The notes beneath the pieces are model-generated. The model saw only the letters and a list, made by a program, of their open reading frames with translations, searched no databases and was not told the DNA's origin. Shown one piece after another: positions 15,020-25,266 of a DNA stretch of 64,000 nucleotides. The first letter of the stretch is position 1. Each line of letters starts with the position of its first letter. Source of the DNA: Leptolyngbya sp. CCY15150. GTDB taxonomy: Bacteria > Cyanobacteriota > Cyanobacteriia > RECH01. Both the position numbers and the translations under genes were made by a program. Location of the stretch: assembly GCF_016888135.1 (NCBI RefSeq), contig NZ_JACSWB010000244.1:1-64000 (forward strand). The letters run 5' to 3'.

Positions 15020-16768
15020 CTACAACACCTCCAGGGAGAGCATGGTTTGATCATCTTCTTGGGTCTCGCTATGAGCCTGAATCCGAGACAGGATATGGGT
15101 TAGGTCGAGGCTGCTATGGTCTTGAATCAACAGTTGCCATAGCCCCGCCTGCCGCAGCATAGAACGGCTGGTGGGGGCATAACCGCTGCCGGGTTCCACA
15201 TTGGCGATGCTGGCTTCGGTGACGCCATCGCTGGCCAAGAGCAGCACATCTCCAGACTGTAGCTGCAACTCGCCCGCCGCTGCTGTCCATCGCGGCAAGA
15301 TCCCGAGGGGCACACCGCGCTGTTTGAGGTAGGTGGGTTCGAGGGCCGGGTTGCCGGTTTTCTCACCGTTATCTTCCCGGTGGTAGGACGACCACACGAG
15401 GGGATAGATATGCCCCGCATTGGCATAGACCAAGCGTTTGGTGTCGGGGGAAAAACTAGCAAGCACCATGGTAATAAAGCAATTGCTGCTAACGAGGTTG
15501 TCAAGCAAGCTACTGTTGAGGTTTTGCATGACGATATTGGGGGGCGGTGGCGCTTCTTGGGCTAGCTCTCGGCGCAGCACCGATAGGGCGCTGGCCATAA
15601 ACAAGGCAGCGGGCACTCCTTTACCAGATACGTCACCCACGGCTAACCAGATGTCTCCTTGGGGATGCAGGTAGACTTCAAAAAAGTCGCCCCCCACCTC
15701 GCGGGCGGGGTAGCAGTAGGCCTGAATTTTGACATTGTCGATATCAGGCAGGCTCTGGCGCAGCAGATTGCCTTGAATCTGCCGGGCTACGGCCAATTCG
15801 CCCTGCATTTGTTCGCTTTGCTTTTGGATGCGTTGATAGAGCTTGGCTTGGGAAATGGCTAGGGCGGCCTGTTCGGCAACGCCTTTCACCAGCTCGATAT
15901 CGTCTTTGAGCCAAGAGGCACTGGTGGTTTGCTTATAGAGCACCAGCACCGCCGGGATTTCTTGCTTGCAGGTGAGGGGAATCACAAGCTGGACGTAGGG
16001 CTGATCCTGCTGCTGGGTTTGGGCAATTTTCACGGAGCGATCGCCCACACTGCCCATCAATACCTCTGGATCGACCGGGGGGAGGGAGGCGCGATCGCTG
16101 GGCGAGTCGGCGTTGACCCAGCGGGTACTATTGGCCAGCACAAAATCCGCCTCAGCCTTGGTGGCCAGGGGTAGGTTCACCGATCCTGCCTCTCCAAACT
16201 CCACCTGTTCGACGGGGTACAACATGCAGGCATCTGCTCCAAAGGTGTTGCCAATGGTTTCCACAATGGTGCGCAACATGCTGTCGTAGTCCAAGGACTC
16301 GCGAATGGCGCTGGTCACGGCGTTGAATAGCGACTCTCGCCGCAGGGCCCGGGTCAAGTCGCAGGTGCGCTGCTTGATGGCGCTGTAGGTTTCCGCCGCT
16401 TGATTCACCAAGGCTCTGAGTTCGGCTGCATCCCATGGCTTGGTGATGTATTTGAAGACCTTGCCACTGTTGATAGCATCGACGAGATCCTGAGCATCGG
16501 TGTAGCCCGTTAAGACGATACGAATCGTATCGGGAAACAAGTCCACCGTTCGGCTCAAAAACTCAATCCCCGACAGCCTTGGCATTTGTTGGTCGGAGAT
16601 GATGACGGCCATCTCCCCTTCGCGATCCAACAGATCCATGGCCTCAAAGGCACTCTCTGCCTTAAACACCTCAAAGTCTCGCCGAAAGGTGCGATATAAC
16701 AAAGCTAAATTGTCGGTTTCATCGTCCACCACCATAAGTCTGGGCTTTAGATGTTCAACCTGAACCAT
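15020..16768 (-). CDS. Response regulator-GAF-PP2C (SpoIIE/RsbU-type) phosphatase
   Basis: A 582-residue signalling protein. The order is receiver domain (RLMVVDDETDN at the start; phosphoacceptor Asp in VIISDQQMPRLSG; conserved Lys in YITKPWD), a helical linker, a GAF domain (about residues 160-310), a short coiled coil (ARQIQGNLLRQSLP) and a SpoIIE/RsbU PP2C phosphatase with metal-binding motifs PAREVGGDFFEV, GDVSGKGVPAALFM and LLASDGVTEA. Phosphorylation of the receiver should control Ser/Thr dephosphorylation of a partner. ATG 16768 is preferred because the receiver starts right after it and AGGAG lies upstream; a GTG at 16849 would add 27 non-conserved residues. The RsbW-like kinase follows after three bases. 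Confidence 0.9.
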   Translation of the reverse strand: MVQVEHLKPRLMVVDDETDNLALLYRTFRRDFEVFKAESAFEAMDLLDREGEMAVIISDQQMPRLSGIEFLSRTVDLFPDTIRIVLTGYTDAQDLVDAINSGKVFKYITKPWDAAELRALVNQAAETYSAIKQRTCDLTRALRRESLFNAVTSAIRESLDYDSMLRTIVETIGNTFGADACMLYPVEQVEFGEAGSVNLPLATKAEADFVLANSTRWVNADSPSDRASLPPVDPEVLMGSVGDRSVKIAQTQQQDQPYVQLVIPLTCKQEIPAVLVLYKQTTSASWLKDDIELVKGVAEQAALAISQAKLYQRIQKQSEQMQGELAVARQIQGNLLRQSLPDIDNVKIQAYCYPAREVGGDFFEVYLHPQGDIWLAVGDVSGKGVPAALFMASALSVLRRELAQEAPPPPNIVMQNLNSSLLDNLVSSNCFITMVLASFSPDTKRLVYANAGHIYPLVWSSYHREDNGEKTGNPALEPTYLKQRGVPLGILPRWTAAAGELQLQSGDVLLLASDGVTEASIANVEPGSGYAPTSRSMLRQAGLWQLLIQDHSSLDLTHILSRIQAHSETQEDDQTMLSLEVL

Positions 16769-16849
16769 ACAACTGCCTACTCCTGAGTTAGCCACGTGCT
16801 CAGCGAACGAGACCGGATTGGGACACCCAGACCCGTTAAGATGGCACAC

Positions 16850-17358
16850 CGATGCCGAGGGTTTGTCGTTTGCTACCTTCTTATTATGCTCGAATCTTTC
16901 TCCCAGCTATCTTTGGATGCGCTTAATCCTTGGGATGCTCACTAACGATACCGTAGCGTACGGATAGGAGGGTTTTGAATGAACGTTCCGGAGCGATCGC
17001 CCTCTGCTCTACCAGTCTAGGATTCTTGACCGACTTCAGGATTGTTTTGACCTCAGGTTGGTCAGGATCGGCGGCGATCGCCCTCAGCGGTTACCCTCGG
17101 CACCTTGTTTCTGAAATGACCCATGGGCAGTCGGTTTCCAGGCTGTACTATGGGAACTTCCTACCCCAAAAAGGGCTCAGAAGATGCAGCCAGGTGATCC
17201 AATTACTGGTGACGAATGGATAATCTAGCTACAGTTGGTCAGACGTCACCTGGGGAATGGTCTAATCCGGTGCAGGGTTCGCCAGCATGGGGGATGATAC
17301 CCACAGGTATAGTGCAAATGTCCGTGACGGGATCTGCTAACGAGTGAGGTTTATAACC
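16850..17358. other. Intergenic promoter region between divergent genes
   Basis: About 500 bases (590 if the phosphatase starts at 16768). An 82-codon frame at 16975-17223 has no recognisable features and is judged chance. Promoters for both divergent genes must lie here. I could not pick a specific one. Confidence 0.45.
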
Positions 17359-18039
17359 ATGAAACGAATGGGATACGCGATCGCTTTGGGGCTAGCTCTA
17401 GCGACGATGGGTAATGTTGGGACAGGACAGGCGGCAGATAGAACTCTCCAAAAGCCAACCTTGGCTCCTGGGGGGGCTGGGGGAGCGATCGCTCAACGGG
17501 TGGGCACCTGCCGCACCACCGTGGCGCAAATTGCCGTATATGAACAGCCTAATACGATCAGTACCGTGGTCGGCACCATTCCAGCGGAAGGTGTGATGAT
17601 GCTAGGAGATGGGCGCGGTGAGGGCTGGATCCAAATCCTAGAGCCCCAAGTGGGCTGGGTTGACACGCGATTTTTGATTGGGGATGACAGCACGCCCTGT
17701 CCGCCAGGCTTTAGCTATACGGAACCCGCAGCCAACTTTCCCGCGCCTATGCCCGCTCCGGGGGCTGCTGCGTCTACGCCTGCGCCCGGTACCACCCGTT
17801 GTCAAGTGGTGCCCCCTCTGGGTCTGATCGTACGCAACCAGCCGGTGATTTCTGAACGCACCTATGTGGCAACAATTCCCACAGGAGCCCAGGATTTTGA
17901 GTTTGCGGACATGACCCGGACAACCGTGACGCCGGAAGGACGGCGCACCTGGATTTACATCACAGCTCCCTATGAAGGATGGATTTCCACCGGTTTTGTG
18001 GGTAGTGGCTCCAATCTTGTTGGGGTGAGTTGCCCATAG
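17359..18039 (+). CDS. Exported protein with two SH3-like domains
   Basis: A 226-residue secreted or periplasmic protein. A signal peptide (MKRMGYAIALGLALATMG...GQAAD, cleavage around residue 25-28) is followed by two bacterial SH3-like modules. The first (about 50-110) runs from CRTTVAQIAVYEQP to QVGWVDTRFLI; the second (about 145-225) runs from CQVVPPLGLIVRNQP to APYEGWISTGFVG. A Pro/Ala-rich linker (PAPMPAPGAAASTPAPG) separates them. Cys residues open each module and another closes the protein, suggesting a disulphide. The domains usually bind peptidoglycan or other envelope polymers. ATG 17359 is chosen over the in-frame GTG at 17344 because the GAGG around 17346 then serves as ribosome site. 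No operon partner. Confidence 0.82.
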   Translation: MKRMGYAIALGLALATMGNVGTGQAADRTLQKPTLAPGGAGGAIAQRVGTCRTTVAQIAVYEQPNTISTVVGTIPAEGVMMLGDGRGEGWIQILEPQVGWVDTRFLIGDDSTPCPPGFSYTEPAANFPAPMPAPGAAASTPAPGTTRCQVVPPLGLIVRNQPVISERTYVATIPTGAQDFEFADMTRTTVTPEGRRTWIYITAPYEGWISTGFVGSGSNLVGVSCP

Positions 18040-18059
18040 ACTAACGGGCGCTAGACGAT

Positions 18060-18099
18060 ACAGGAATGGGGGATGACGATGGCCACCCCCCATTCCTGT
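18060..18099. terminator. Bidirectional terminator-like hairpin
   Basis: A perfect 13-bp stem: ACAGGAATGGGGG (18060-18072) with its complement (18087-18099) over a 14-base loop, between the convergent SH3 and tpiA genes. The flanking T-rich stretch on the plus side (TTGAGTTGTTTTG) is modest. Confidence 0.7.
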
Positions 18100-18156
18100 G
18101 TTGAGTTGTTTTGATGGGTTGTTTCGATGATGGAGCGATCGCCCCTGTCTAGACGA

Positions 18157-18885
18157 TTAGGCGACGTAGTTGACGATGCGGGCAAAGCTTTCGGGCTCTA
18201 GGCTAGCTCCGCCCACCAGCGCGCCATCAATCTCGGGCTGGGCCATAATTTCATCGATATTACCCGGCTTCACCGATCCGCCATACTGAATCGGCACGTC
18301 GGCATGGGTGAGTTGGCTACGAATCAGGCCAATCACTCGGTTGGCTTCGCTGGATTCGCAGGTCTCGCCGGTGCCGATCGCCCAAATGGGTTCGTAGGCA
18401 ATCACCAACTGGGTTTGATCGACGCCAACCAAGTCTTTTTCCAACTGCATCATGATCAGGGATTCTGTTTCCCCAGCATCACGCTGCTCCTTGGTTTCTC
18501 CCACACAGAGGATCGGCGTTAAACCGTGGCGCTGGGCTGCTTTTAGGCGGAGGTTGACGGTTTCATCGGTTTCGCCAAAATACTGCCGTCGTTCACTATG
18601 CCCAACGACGACATAGCGAATGCTATATTCGGTCAGCATCGGCCCGGAGATTTCTCCCGTGTAGGCACCCGATTCTTCCCAGTGAATATTCTGTGCGCCA
18701 ATGCGAATGCGGCTGCCGTGTAAATTTTTGGAGAGGGTGCCTAGGGCGGTGAACGGCCCACAAAGGACGATCTCTCGTTCGTCTGGCGCTTCATTCACCA
18801 GGGTGGTAAACCCGAGGAGAAACTCTAGGGCTTCTGCCTGGGTTTTGTACATTTTCCAGTTACCAGCAATGACAATCTTTCGCAC
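18157..18885 (-). CDS. tpiA: Triosephosphate isomerase
   Basis: A 242-residue TIM-barrel enzyme interconverting dihydroxyacetone phosphate and glyceraldehyde 3-phosphate in the Calvin cycle, glycolysis and gluconeogenesis. It is complete, with the substrate-binding Lys in AGNWKM near the start, the catalytic His in [14 protein letters not shown], the catalytic Glu in [13 protein letters not shown], and the phosphate-binding YGGSVKPGN and [10 protein letters not shown] at the C-terminus. The length is normal. It lies downstream of pnp on the same strand, separated by a probable terminator at 19004-19044, so it likely has its own promoter at 18886-19003. Confidence 0.97.
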   Translation of the reverse strand: MRKIVIAGNWKMYKTQAEALEFLLGFTTLVNEAPDEREIVLCGPFTALGTLSKNLHGSRIRIGAQNIHWEESGAYTGEISGPMLTEYSIRYVVVGHSERRQYFGETDETVNLRLKAAQRHGLTPILCVGETKEQRDAGETESLIMMQLEKDLVGVDQTQLVIAYEPIWAIGTGETCESSEANRVIGLIRSQLTHADVPIQYGGSVKPGNIDEIMAQPEIDGALVGGASLEPESFARIVNYVA

Positions 18886-19003
18886 GAGTGACTCTGTCGT
18901 GATGGGTTATCAGCAATAATGCATCCTATAGTTTAGGACGGAATGGGCACATTCTGAAGGGCAGATGAGCAAATCCCAGGAATTGCCCCGATCGCTCCCC
19001 CAC

Positions 19004-19044
19004 AAAAAAGCGATCGCCCCTAGGATTATCCCAAGAGCGATCGC
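19004..19044 (-). terminator. Rho-independent terminator of pnp built from two HIP1 octamers
   Basis: On the minus strand two GCGATCGC octamers (19037-19044 and 19010-19017) can pair as an 8-bp GC-rich stem over a 19-base loop, followed directly by six T (complement of 19004-19009). It lies about 35 bases after the pnp stop. This is the best rho-independent terminator in the window. Confidence 0.7.
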
Positions 19045-19078
19045 CAGATGGTTTGGCCTAAATCAATAGGTCAGACAG

Positions 19079-21226
19079 CTAGTCGGCAGCAGCCCGAGCC
19101 GCAGCGGCTTCGTCGGGATGAATGTTAAGACGCGTTAAGTTAATCCGACCGCGACTATCAATTTCCCGTACCTTGACGATCACCTCATCACCAATGGCAA
19201 CTTCATCCTCAACCTTGCCCACTCGGTAGTCGGCGAGTTGGGAAATGTGGATCATGCCTTCTTTGCCGGGCAGGATTTCCACAAATGCGCCAATGGGGAT
19301 AATCCGCGTCACGCGACCCACATAGACATCGCCCGCCGATAGCTTGCGAGTCATGCCTTCGATGATGCCGCGAGCCTGTTCGGCATTGCTGCCTTCTAGG
19401 GCGGAGATGGTGATGGTACCGTCGTCTTCGATGTCTACCTTGGCACCGGTTTGTTCGGTGATCCCCTTGATGGTTTTCCCACCGGGACCAATCACCAAGC
19501 CAATTAGGTCAGGATCGATCTTGATGGTCAGCAAGCGTGGCGCAAAGGGCGATAGCTCAGCGCGAGGCTGATCAATGGTAGCCAGCATCTTTTCTAGGAT
19601 GTGCATCCGAGCTGGCTTAGCCTGGTGGATGGCATCGGCAATCACCGAAATCGGTAGACCGGTGATTTTCATGTCCATCTGCAGGGCAGTGATGCCGGTA
19701 TCGGTACCAGCTACCTTGAAGTCCATATCGCCGAGGAAGTCTTCAATGCCTTGGATGTCGGTGAGGATGCGAATTTCATCGCCTTCCTTAATCAAGCCCA
19801 TGGCTGCACCACTCACGGGCTTGGTAATCGGTACACCAGCATCCATTAAGCCTAGAGTCGATCCACAAACGGAACCCATGGAGGTGGAACCGTTGGAGGA
19901 CAGCACTTCCGAGACGACCCGAATCACGTAGGGAAACTCTTCTTTGGGGGGAAGGACGGGAATCAGGGCCCGTTCTGCCAAGGCACCGTGACCAATTTCC
20001 CGCCGTCCGGGCGATCGCATCGGCCGGGTTTCACCCACGGAGTAGGGGGGGAAGTTGTAGTGGTGCAGGTAGCGCTTCTTGCCATCGGGATGGAGATCGT
20101 CCATTTCCTGGGCGTCGCCGGGCGTTCCTAGGGTGACAATAGACATCACCTGGGTGAGCCCGCGCTGGAAGAGACCGCTGCCATGCACCCGCGATGGCAA
20201 GAGCCCTGTCCGACATTGGATCGGACGAACTTCATCGAGTTTCCGTCCATCCACCCGCACCTTATCGTCAACGATTTGGCGACGCATGAGGGTTTTGGTG
20301 AGGGATTTGAAGGCCTTACCCAGAGCTTTACCATCCGAAGCGATCGCCACCTGAATGGCATGATCGTCAGGAAGTTCGCTAATGGCTTGGGCCACCTTGT
20401 CCTTCACTTCATCTAAGGCCGCATCCCGAGCGCTCTTGTCATACTCGAAGTGCGCCAAGATGGTCTTGATGGCGTCCGCAGACTGCTCACTGACGAAGGT
20501 TGCTAAGGTTTCATCGGCAACTGGTTCTGCGAGGGTGACCACCTCGATGCCCAATTCTTTGATGATGTCGAGCTGGGCCTGGATCAAATCGCGCACCACT
20601 TCATAGCCGAAGTCGATGGCTTCAATGATGTCTTGCTCGGGCAATTGGTTTGCCCCAGCTTCCACCATAATCACGCCATCGGGGGATCCGGCGACCACCA
20701 AATCTAGATCTCCCATCTCAATTTCTTGATAGGTGGGATTAATAATAAAATCATCGCCGACTAGCCCGACCCGCACGGCAGCCATCGGCCCATTGAAGGG
20801 AATTTGTGCAATCAGAGTGGCTAAGGATGCCGCCGTCACCGCCAAGACATCGGGGGGAACCCGTTCATCCATGGATAGGGTGGTGGCTACCACCTGGATG
20901 TCATCCCGGAGCCACTGGGGAAAGAGCGGCCGCATGGGACGATCGATCAAGCGGCAAATCAACGTTGCTTTTTCCGGTGGGCGACCCTCACGACGCAGAA
21001 AACCGCCAGGGATGCGCCCAGCGGCATAAAGCCTTTCTTCGTAATCCACCAGGAGGGGCAAAAAGTCGATTCCTTCACGGCCTGAGGAGCGGGTTGCCGT
21101 GACTAGGACGGAGGTTTGTTCTGACTCGACCAAAACGGAACCGCCGGCTTGGGGTGCTAGCAACCCCATCTTAAGTCTAATATCCCGACCGTCGATGGAT
21201 ATTAACTTATCAATTTCCTCTCGCAT
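19079..21226 (-). CDS. pnp: Polynucleotide phosphorylase
   Basis: A 715-residue 3'-5' exoribonuclease that phosphorolyses RNA and can also polymerise tails; in cyanobacteria it makes heteropolymeric tails because a separate poly(A) polymerase is lacking. Two RNase PH domains (about 1-215 and 300-530; [43 protein letters not shown]) are followed by a KH domain ([16 protein letters not shown]) and an S1 domain ([20 protein letters not shown]). [16 protein letters not shown] at 21226 gives the family-type start; an in-frame ATG at 21286 adds 20 residues but has no ribosome site. The C-terminus after S1 is short and ends in an Ala-rich tail. Confidence 0.96.
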   Translation of the reverse strand: MREEIDKLISIDGRDIRLKMGLLAPQAGGSVLVESEQTSVLVTATRSSGREGIDFLPLLVDYEERLYAAGRIPGGFLRREGRPPEKATLICRLIDRPMRPLFPQWLRDDIQVVATTLSMDERVPPDVLAVTAASLATLIAQIPFNGPMAAVRVGLVGDDFIINPTYQEIEMGDLDLVVAGSPDGVIMVEAGANQLPEQDIIEAIDFGYEVVRDLIQAQLDIIKELGIEVVTLAEPVADETLATFVSEQSADAIKTILAHFEYDKSARDAALDEVKDKVAQAISELPDDHAIQVAIASDGKALGKAFKSLTKTLMRRQIVDDKVRVDGRKLDEVRPIQCRTGLLPSRVHGSGLFQRGLTQVMSIVTLGTPGDAQEMDDLHPDGKKRYLHHYNFPPYSVGETRPMRSPGRREIGHGALAERALIPVLPPKEEFPYVIRVVSEVLSSNGSTSMGSVCGSTLGLMDAGVPITKPVSGAAMGLIKEGDEIRILTDIQGIEDFLGDMDFKVAGTDTGITALQMDMKITGLPISVIADAIHQAKPARMHILEKMLATIDQPRAELSPFAPRLLTIKIDPDLIGLVIGPGGKTIKGITEQTGAKVDIEDDGTITISALEGSNAEQARGIIEGMTRKLSAGDVYVGRVTRIIPIGAFVEILPGKEGMIHISQLADYRVGKVEDEVAIGDEVIVKVREIDSRGRINLTRLNIHPDEAAAARAAAD

Positions 21227-21687
21227 GAAATGCTGTACCTTTATTTCTTCTTGAGTTCTGTTGTTCTTCTGTGGCAATCGTAACATCGATCTTGAAACTG
21301 CGATCGCTTTCCGCTAAGCTTAACTATTCTCTTGTTTTTTAAGCCCTAAATGGCTCTAAAGTAGCCCCGAACGCCAATTGCTGCGATCGCTCTTCACGCG
21401 GCACGTTCAGGCTAAACCTTAGCCTCGGATCACCAGCGTTCCTTGGCCAGTTGTATCGATTTTCCGTGGCCATCACCGGATCTTGGTAGAATGAGCCAAA
21501 CGTATCCGGCGATGCTTGACATCATGAAGGGATGGGGGATTAAGAGCAACGGGCTCCTGCTTCCCGAGATTTGCTGATGACGTAGTCGCTTAGGTCGTTT
21601 TGGTTTGCTGGAATGGTTCAGGGCGCTGGTCTGCGTTGACCATCAGCCATCCCGTCTCCCACGTCAACTTATGGTTCTACGGTTCGC
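21227..21687. other. Intergenic region between divergent pnp and SNF2 genes
   Basis: 461 bases holding the two divergent promoters and 5' leaders. The leader of pnp is AT-rich near 21310-21345 (a TTTTTT run at 21335-21340). No gene, and no defined regulatory motif, was identified. Confidence 0.45.
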
Positions 21688-24600
21688 ATGGCAATCTTAC
21701 ACGGTAGCTGGCTGGCATTGCCCCAGAATTCGGCGTTGTTCGACGCTCCAGAGGGCACCTCGACCGACCATCAACCTCCGGAGACTGAGCCTGGCTTTGT
21801 GGTCTGGGGTGAGGCCTGGCAGCCGCTGGATGCGCTAGCGGAGGTGGGCAGCGATCGCGCCCATCCCTATGGCATGGCGTTGGCAGACCTGATGCAGTTT
21901 TTGCAGCAGTTGCACCAGGAGCACTCCATCCAGTGGGCTATGCCCCAGTTCCCCTTGGCGACGGTGCCGGCAGGTTCCAATCGCGATGGGGCAGACTCCC
22001 TGGACAACTGGGTCGATGCCTGGGCTCCCCGATGGCGATCGCTGCCCGTGAGCTTGCCCACCCTGGAGCAGGATGGCAAAACGATGCCGCGCTTTTCTGT
22101 GGCGGTGCCTGGGGATGCGGCTGAGCCAAGCGCTTCGGAGTTAACCCTTCAACCCTGGCAGATTAGCGGCCTGTGGCTGTCGGCCGATGAGGCGCTCACC
22201 CTGCTGCGATCGCTGCCCCTAGGGATCCAATCCCAAGCCAGTGGCTTCATGGGCGGCGATCTGCGCTTTTGGTCGCACGTGGCCCGCTGGCACCTAGACC
22301 TGCTGGCGCGATCCAAGTTTTTGCCGGAATTTAGCCGGGTGGATGAGCAAACCGCGATCGCCACCTGGCAGGTCTTGCTCGACAGCGCCACCGATCAAGA
22401 ACGGCTGGCGCGCTTTGCCGAGGTTATGCCTGCGGTCTGCCGGTTCTATGGCTTGGATGTCACCACCCAGGCAGACGATGCCGAGACCGAGCCGATCCTG
22501 CCCAGCGATGCCAGAGCCCGCATCCTCAGCTTTCTGCAAGCCGCCACCGATACTCAAGTGCAGCAAGCGATCGCCGCCCGTCCTCTGCCCACCAGCCCGT
22601 TTCCCAAAGATCCGCCCCTGCGAGAATGGCTGCAGGCCTTGGGGGTTGGCCAAGAGCGATCGCCCTCGGAGACGACTCGTGGCCTGCAGACCGATGCGGC
22701 TGGTCTCGATTCCCTGCAGTCGCTGCTGACCGCCTGGATTGCCCCCATTCAACATCAGCTTGCCCAACAAACCGCCACCTTTCGCACCTGTTTTATCCTC
22801 AAGGTGCCAGCGGAGCATGAAAAGGCTTGGGTGCTAGACTACTACCTGCAGTCGGTGATTGAGCCTAGTTTTTTGGTGGATGCCCAGACGGTTTGGGCCC
22901 ATCCCGTCGATCGCTGGGTCTACCATGGCCGCACCATTGAACTGCCCCAGGAAACCCTGTTAGCCGGTCTTGGTCTCGCCTCCCGCCTCTATCCGGTGTT
23001 GGAAGCTAGTCTGCAAACCCAGCAGCCGATCGCCTGTCACCTCAATCCCAATCAGGTGTATGACTTTCTGAAGGTGCAAACCTGGCGCTTGCGGGAGAAT
23101 GGGCTGGGGGTGGTGCTGCCTCCGAGTTTGGCTCAGCAAGATGGGTTTGCCAATCGTCTAGGTTTGAGCATCAAGGCCGATCCGCCCAAGGGCAACCGCA
23201 AACGCTTGGGGCTGCAAAGTTTGCTGAACTTTAAGTGGGAACTGTCCATTGGCGGACAGCGGATTTCCAAGGCAGAGTTTGATCGGCTGGTGGCACTGGA
23301 TACGCCGCTGGTGGACATTAACGGCGAATGGGTGGAATTGCGATCGCCCGATATTCGCGCGGCCCAAGCCTTTTTTGAAAGTCGCAAAGATCAGCGATCG
23401 CTCTCCCTAGAAGACGTCCTGCGCATCAAAACCGGCGACACGCAGATGATCGATAAGCTGCCGGTGGTCAACTTTGAGACCTCCGGAGCCTTGGAAAAAC
23501 TGCTAACCACCCTCACCACCGGCAACCAAAGCATCGAACCCCTGCCCACCCCCGCCAGCTTCCAAGGCACCCTACGCCCTTACCAGCAGCGCGGTGCATC
23601 CTGGCTCGACTTTTTGGAACAGTGGGGCTTGGGGGCCTGCCTGGCTGATGATATGGGTCTAGGAAAAACCATTCAGCTCATCGCCCTGTTGCTGCATCTC
23701 AAGGAACAGGGAGCCCTGACGGCTCCCACCCTGCTGGTCTGTCCCACCTCGGTGTTGGGCAACTGGGAACGGGAGGTGAAACGCTTTGCGCCCAGTCTCA
23801 AGGTGTTGGTGCAGCATGGGGAGAAGCGATCGCAACGGGCTGAGTTTGTCACCGCTGCTGAAGCCGTTGATCTAGTGATGACCAGCTATCCTCTGGTATA
23901 CCGCGATCTGAAAACCCTGAAGCGGGTCTCTTGGCGGGGGATTGTCTTGGATGAAGCTCAGAATATTAAAAACCCTCAAGCAAAGCAATCTCAGGCGCTA
24001 CGGGAATTAGAAACCCAGTTCCGCATTGCCCTCACCGGCACCCCCGTGGAAAATCGTCTGCTAGAGCTGTGGTCGATTATGGATTTCCTCAACCCTGGTT
24101 ATCTGGGCCCGCGCAACTTCTTCCAGCGCCGCTTTGTGATTCCCATCGAACGCTACGGCGATACGGCATCGTTGAAAACCTTGCGATCGCTTGTCCAGCC
24201 CTTTATTCTGCGTCGCCTGAAGACCGATCGCACGATCATTCAAGATTTGCCGGATAAGCAGGAAAATAACGTCTTCTGTGGCCTGGCTCCCGACCAAGCG
24301 GCCCTCTATCAACAGTTGGTGGATTCAGCCTTGGCGGAGATTGAATCAGCGGAAGGCATTCAGCGCCACGGCATGATCCTTGCTCTGTTGACCAAGCTCA
24401 AGCAGGTCTGTAATCATCCGCAGCTCTTGGGCAGTAAGAGTAAGAAAGTGCCGCTGCTCTCTGCCCAGCAGTCGGGTAAGCTCCAGCGCCTCCAGGCTAT
24501 GTTAGATGAACTAATGGACGAGGGCGATCGCGCCTTGATTTTTACCCAGTTTGCTGAATGGGGTAAGCTGCTTAAGACTTATCTAGAGCACCAGTTTCAG

Positions 24601-25026
24601 CAAGAGGTGCTGTTCCTCTACGGCAACACCTCCAAAAAACAGCGGGAAGCCATGGTCGATCGCTTCCAACACGATCCTCAAGCTCCTCGATTATTTATCC
24701 TGTCTCTGAAAGCTGGTGGAGTGGGCTTAAACCTGACCCGCGCCAATCACGTCTTCCACTTCGATCGCTGGTGGAATCCGGCGGTGGAAAACCAAGCGAC
24801 CGATCGCGTCTTTCGTATCGGACAAACCCGTAATGTGCAGGTGCATAAGTTCGTTTGTACGGGTACTTTGGAGGAGCGCATTCACGAAATTATTGAAAGT
24901 AAGAAAGCCCTGTCTGAACAACTGGTGGGTACGGGCGAAAATTGGCTGACGGACTTTGATACGGCCCAATTGCGCAACCTGCTCCTCCTCGATCGCAGCG
25001 CCGTGATCGAAGACGACGAGGATTGA
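21688..25026 (+). CDS. SNF2-family DEAD/DEAH-box helicase (HepA-like)
   Basis: A 1112-residue Swi2/Snf2-type ATPase. The start MAILHGSWL is characteristic of a bacterial subgroup whose first ~550 residues carry the SNF2-associated domain (DUF3670-like). The motor holds Walker A LADDMGLGKTIQ (Lys660), the DEAQ box (LDEAQNIKN, 755-758), motif III (ALTGTPVENRL), and motifs V/VI in the C-terminal lobe (LSLKAGGVGLNLT; DRVFRIGQTRNVQVHKF). Such proteins translocate on double-stranded DNA or remodel protein-nucleic acid complexes; the role of this subgroup is poorly defined. Its frequent companion, a SWIM zinc-finger gene, is not adjacent here. The acidic C-terminus (EDDED) is exposed. It stands alone on this strand. 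Confidence 0.93.
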   Translation: MAILHGSWLALPQNSALFDAPEGTSTDHQPPETEPGFVVWGEAWQPLDALAEVGSDRAHPYGMALADLMQFLQQLHQEHSIQWAMPQFPLATVPAGSNRDGADSLDNWVDAWAPRWRSLPVSLPTLEQDGKTMPRFSVAVPGDAAEPSASELTLQPWQISGLWLSADEALTLLRSLPLGIQSQASGFMGGDLRFWSHVARWHLDLLARSKFLPEFSRVDEQTAIATWQVLLDSATDQERLARFAEVMPAVCRFYGLDVTTQADDAETEPILPSDARARILSFLQAATDTQVQQAIAARPLPTSPFPKDPPLREWLQALGVGQERSPSETTRGLQTDAAGLDSLQSLLTAWIAPIQHQLAQQTATFRTCFILKVPAEHEKAWVLDYYLQSVIEPSFLVDAQTVWAHPVDRWVYHGRTIELPQETLLAGLGLASRLYPVLEASLQTQQPIACHLNPNQVYDFLKVQTWRLRENGLGVVLPPSLAQQDGFANRLGLSIKADPPKGNRKRLGLQSLLNFKWELSIGGQRISKAEFDRLVALDTPLVDINGEWVELRSPDIRAAQAFFESRKDQRSLSLEDVLRIKTGDTQMIDKLPVVNFETSGALEKLLTTLTTGNQSIEPLPTPASFQGTLRPYQQRGASWLDFLEQWGLGACLADDMGLGKTIQLIALLLHLKEQGALTAPTLLVCPTSVLGNWEREVKRFAPSLKVLVQHGEKRSQRAEFVTAAEAVDLVMTSYPLVYRDLKTLKRVSWRGIVLDEAQNIKNPQAKQSQALRELETQFRIALTGTPVENRLLELWSIMDFLNPGYLGPRNFFQRRFVIPIERYGDTASLKTLRSLVQPFILRRLKTDRTIIQDLPDKQENNVFCGLAPDQAALYQQLVDSALAEIESAEGIQRHGMILALLTKLKQVCNHPQLLGSKSKKVPLLSAQQSGKLQRLQAMLDELMDEGDRALIFTQFAEWGKLLKTYLEHQFQQEVLFLYGNTSKKQREAMVDRFQHDPQAPRLFILSLKAGGVGLNLTRANHVFHFDRWWNPAVENQATDRVFRIGQTRNVQVHKFVCTGTLEERIHEIIESKKALSEQLVGTGENWLTDFDTAQLRNLLLLDRSAVIEDDED

Positions 25027-25056
25027 TAGCTGCTACTACAACGACTGAAATTCTAT

Positions 25057-25082
25057 GGTGTCAACGCGGGAGCGCTGACACC
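25057..25082 (+). terminator. Hairpin downstream of the SNF2 gene
   Basis: GGTGTCA (25057-25063) and TGACACC (25076-25082) form a 7-bp stem with further pairing inside the loop, 31 bases after the stop. No long T-run follows, so the terminator call is tentative. Confidence 0.4.
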
Positions 25083-25105
25083 TATCTTGGTCGCTTCTGC
25101 GACTA

Positions 25106-25222
25106 GGTCTGGGAGCAGGAGCGACCCTTGGAGCGTTCCCACGCTGAGTCTAGGAGCGATAAGGTCTGGGCGCAGGAGCGCTGCTGGGAGCATTCCTATG
25201 CTCAGCGTAGGAACGATATTGT
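25106..25222. repeat. Two 57-bp direct repeats
   Basis: Two copies (25106-25162 and 25163-about 25220) of a unit beginning GGTCTGGG(A/C)GCAGGAGCG and containing inverted GGAGCRTTCCYAYGCT and TAGGARCGAT motifs, with about 75-80% identity by eye. They lie between the convergent SNF2 and larB genes and are internally self-complementary in part. Confidence 0.75.
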
Positions 25223-25266
25223 CATTTAGTCTGGACGCGCTACTACAACTACGGTATCTCGGTGGA

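Noticed and set aside
16975-17223. 82-codon frame in the intergenic region before the SH3 protein gene
   Set aside because: No family features, no ribosome site, and composition like non-coding sequence.
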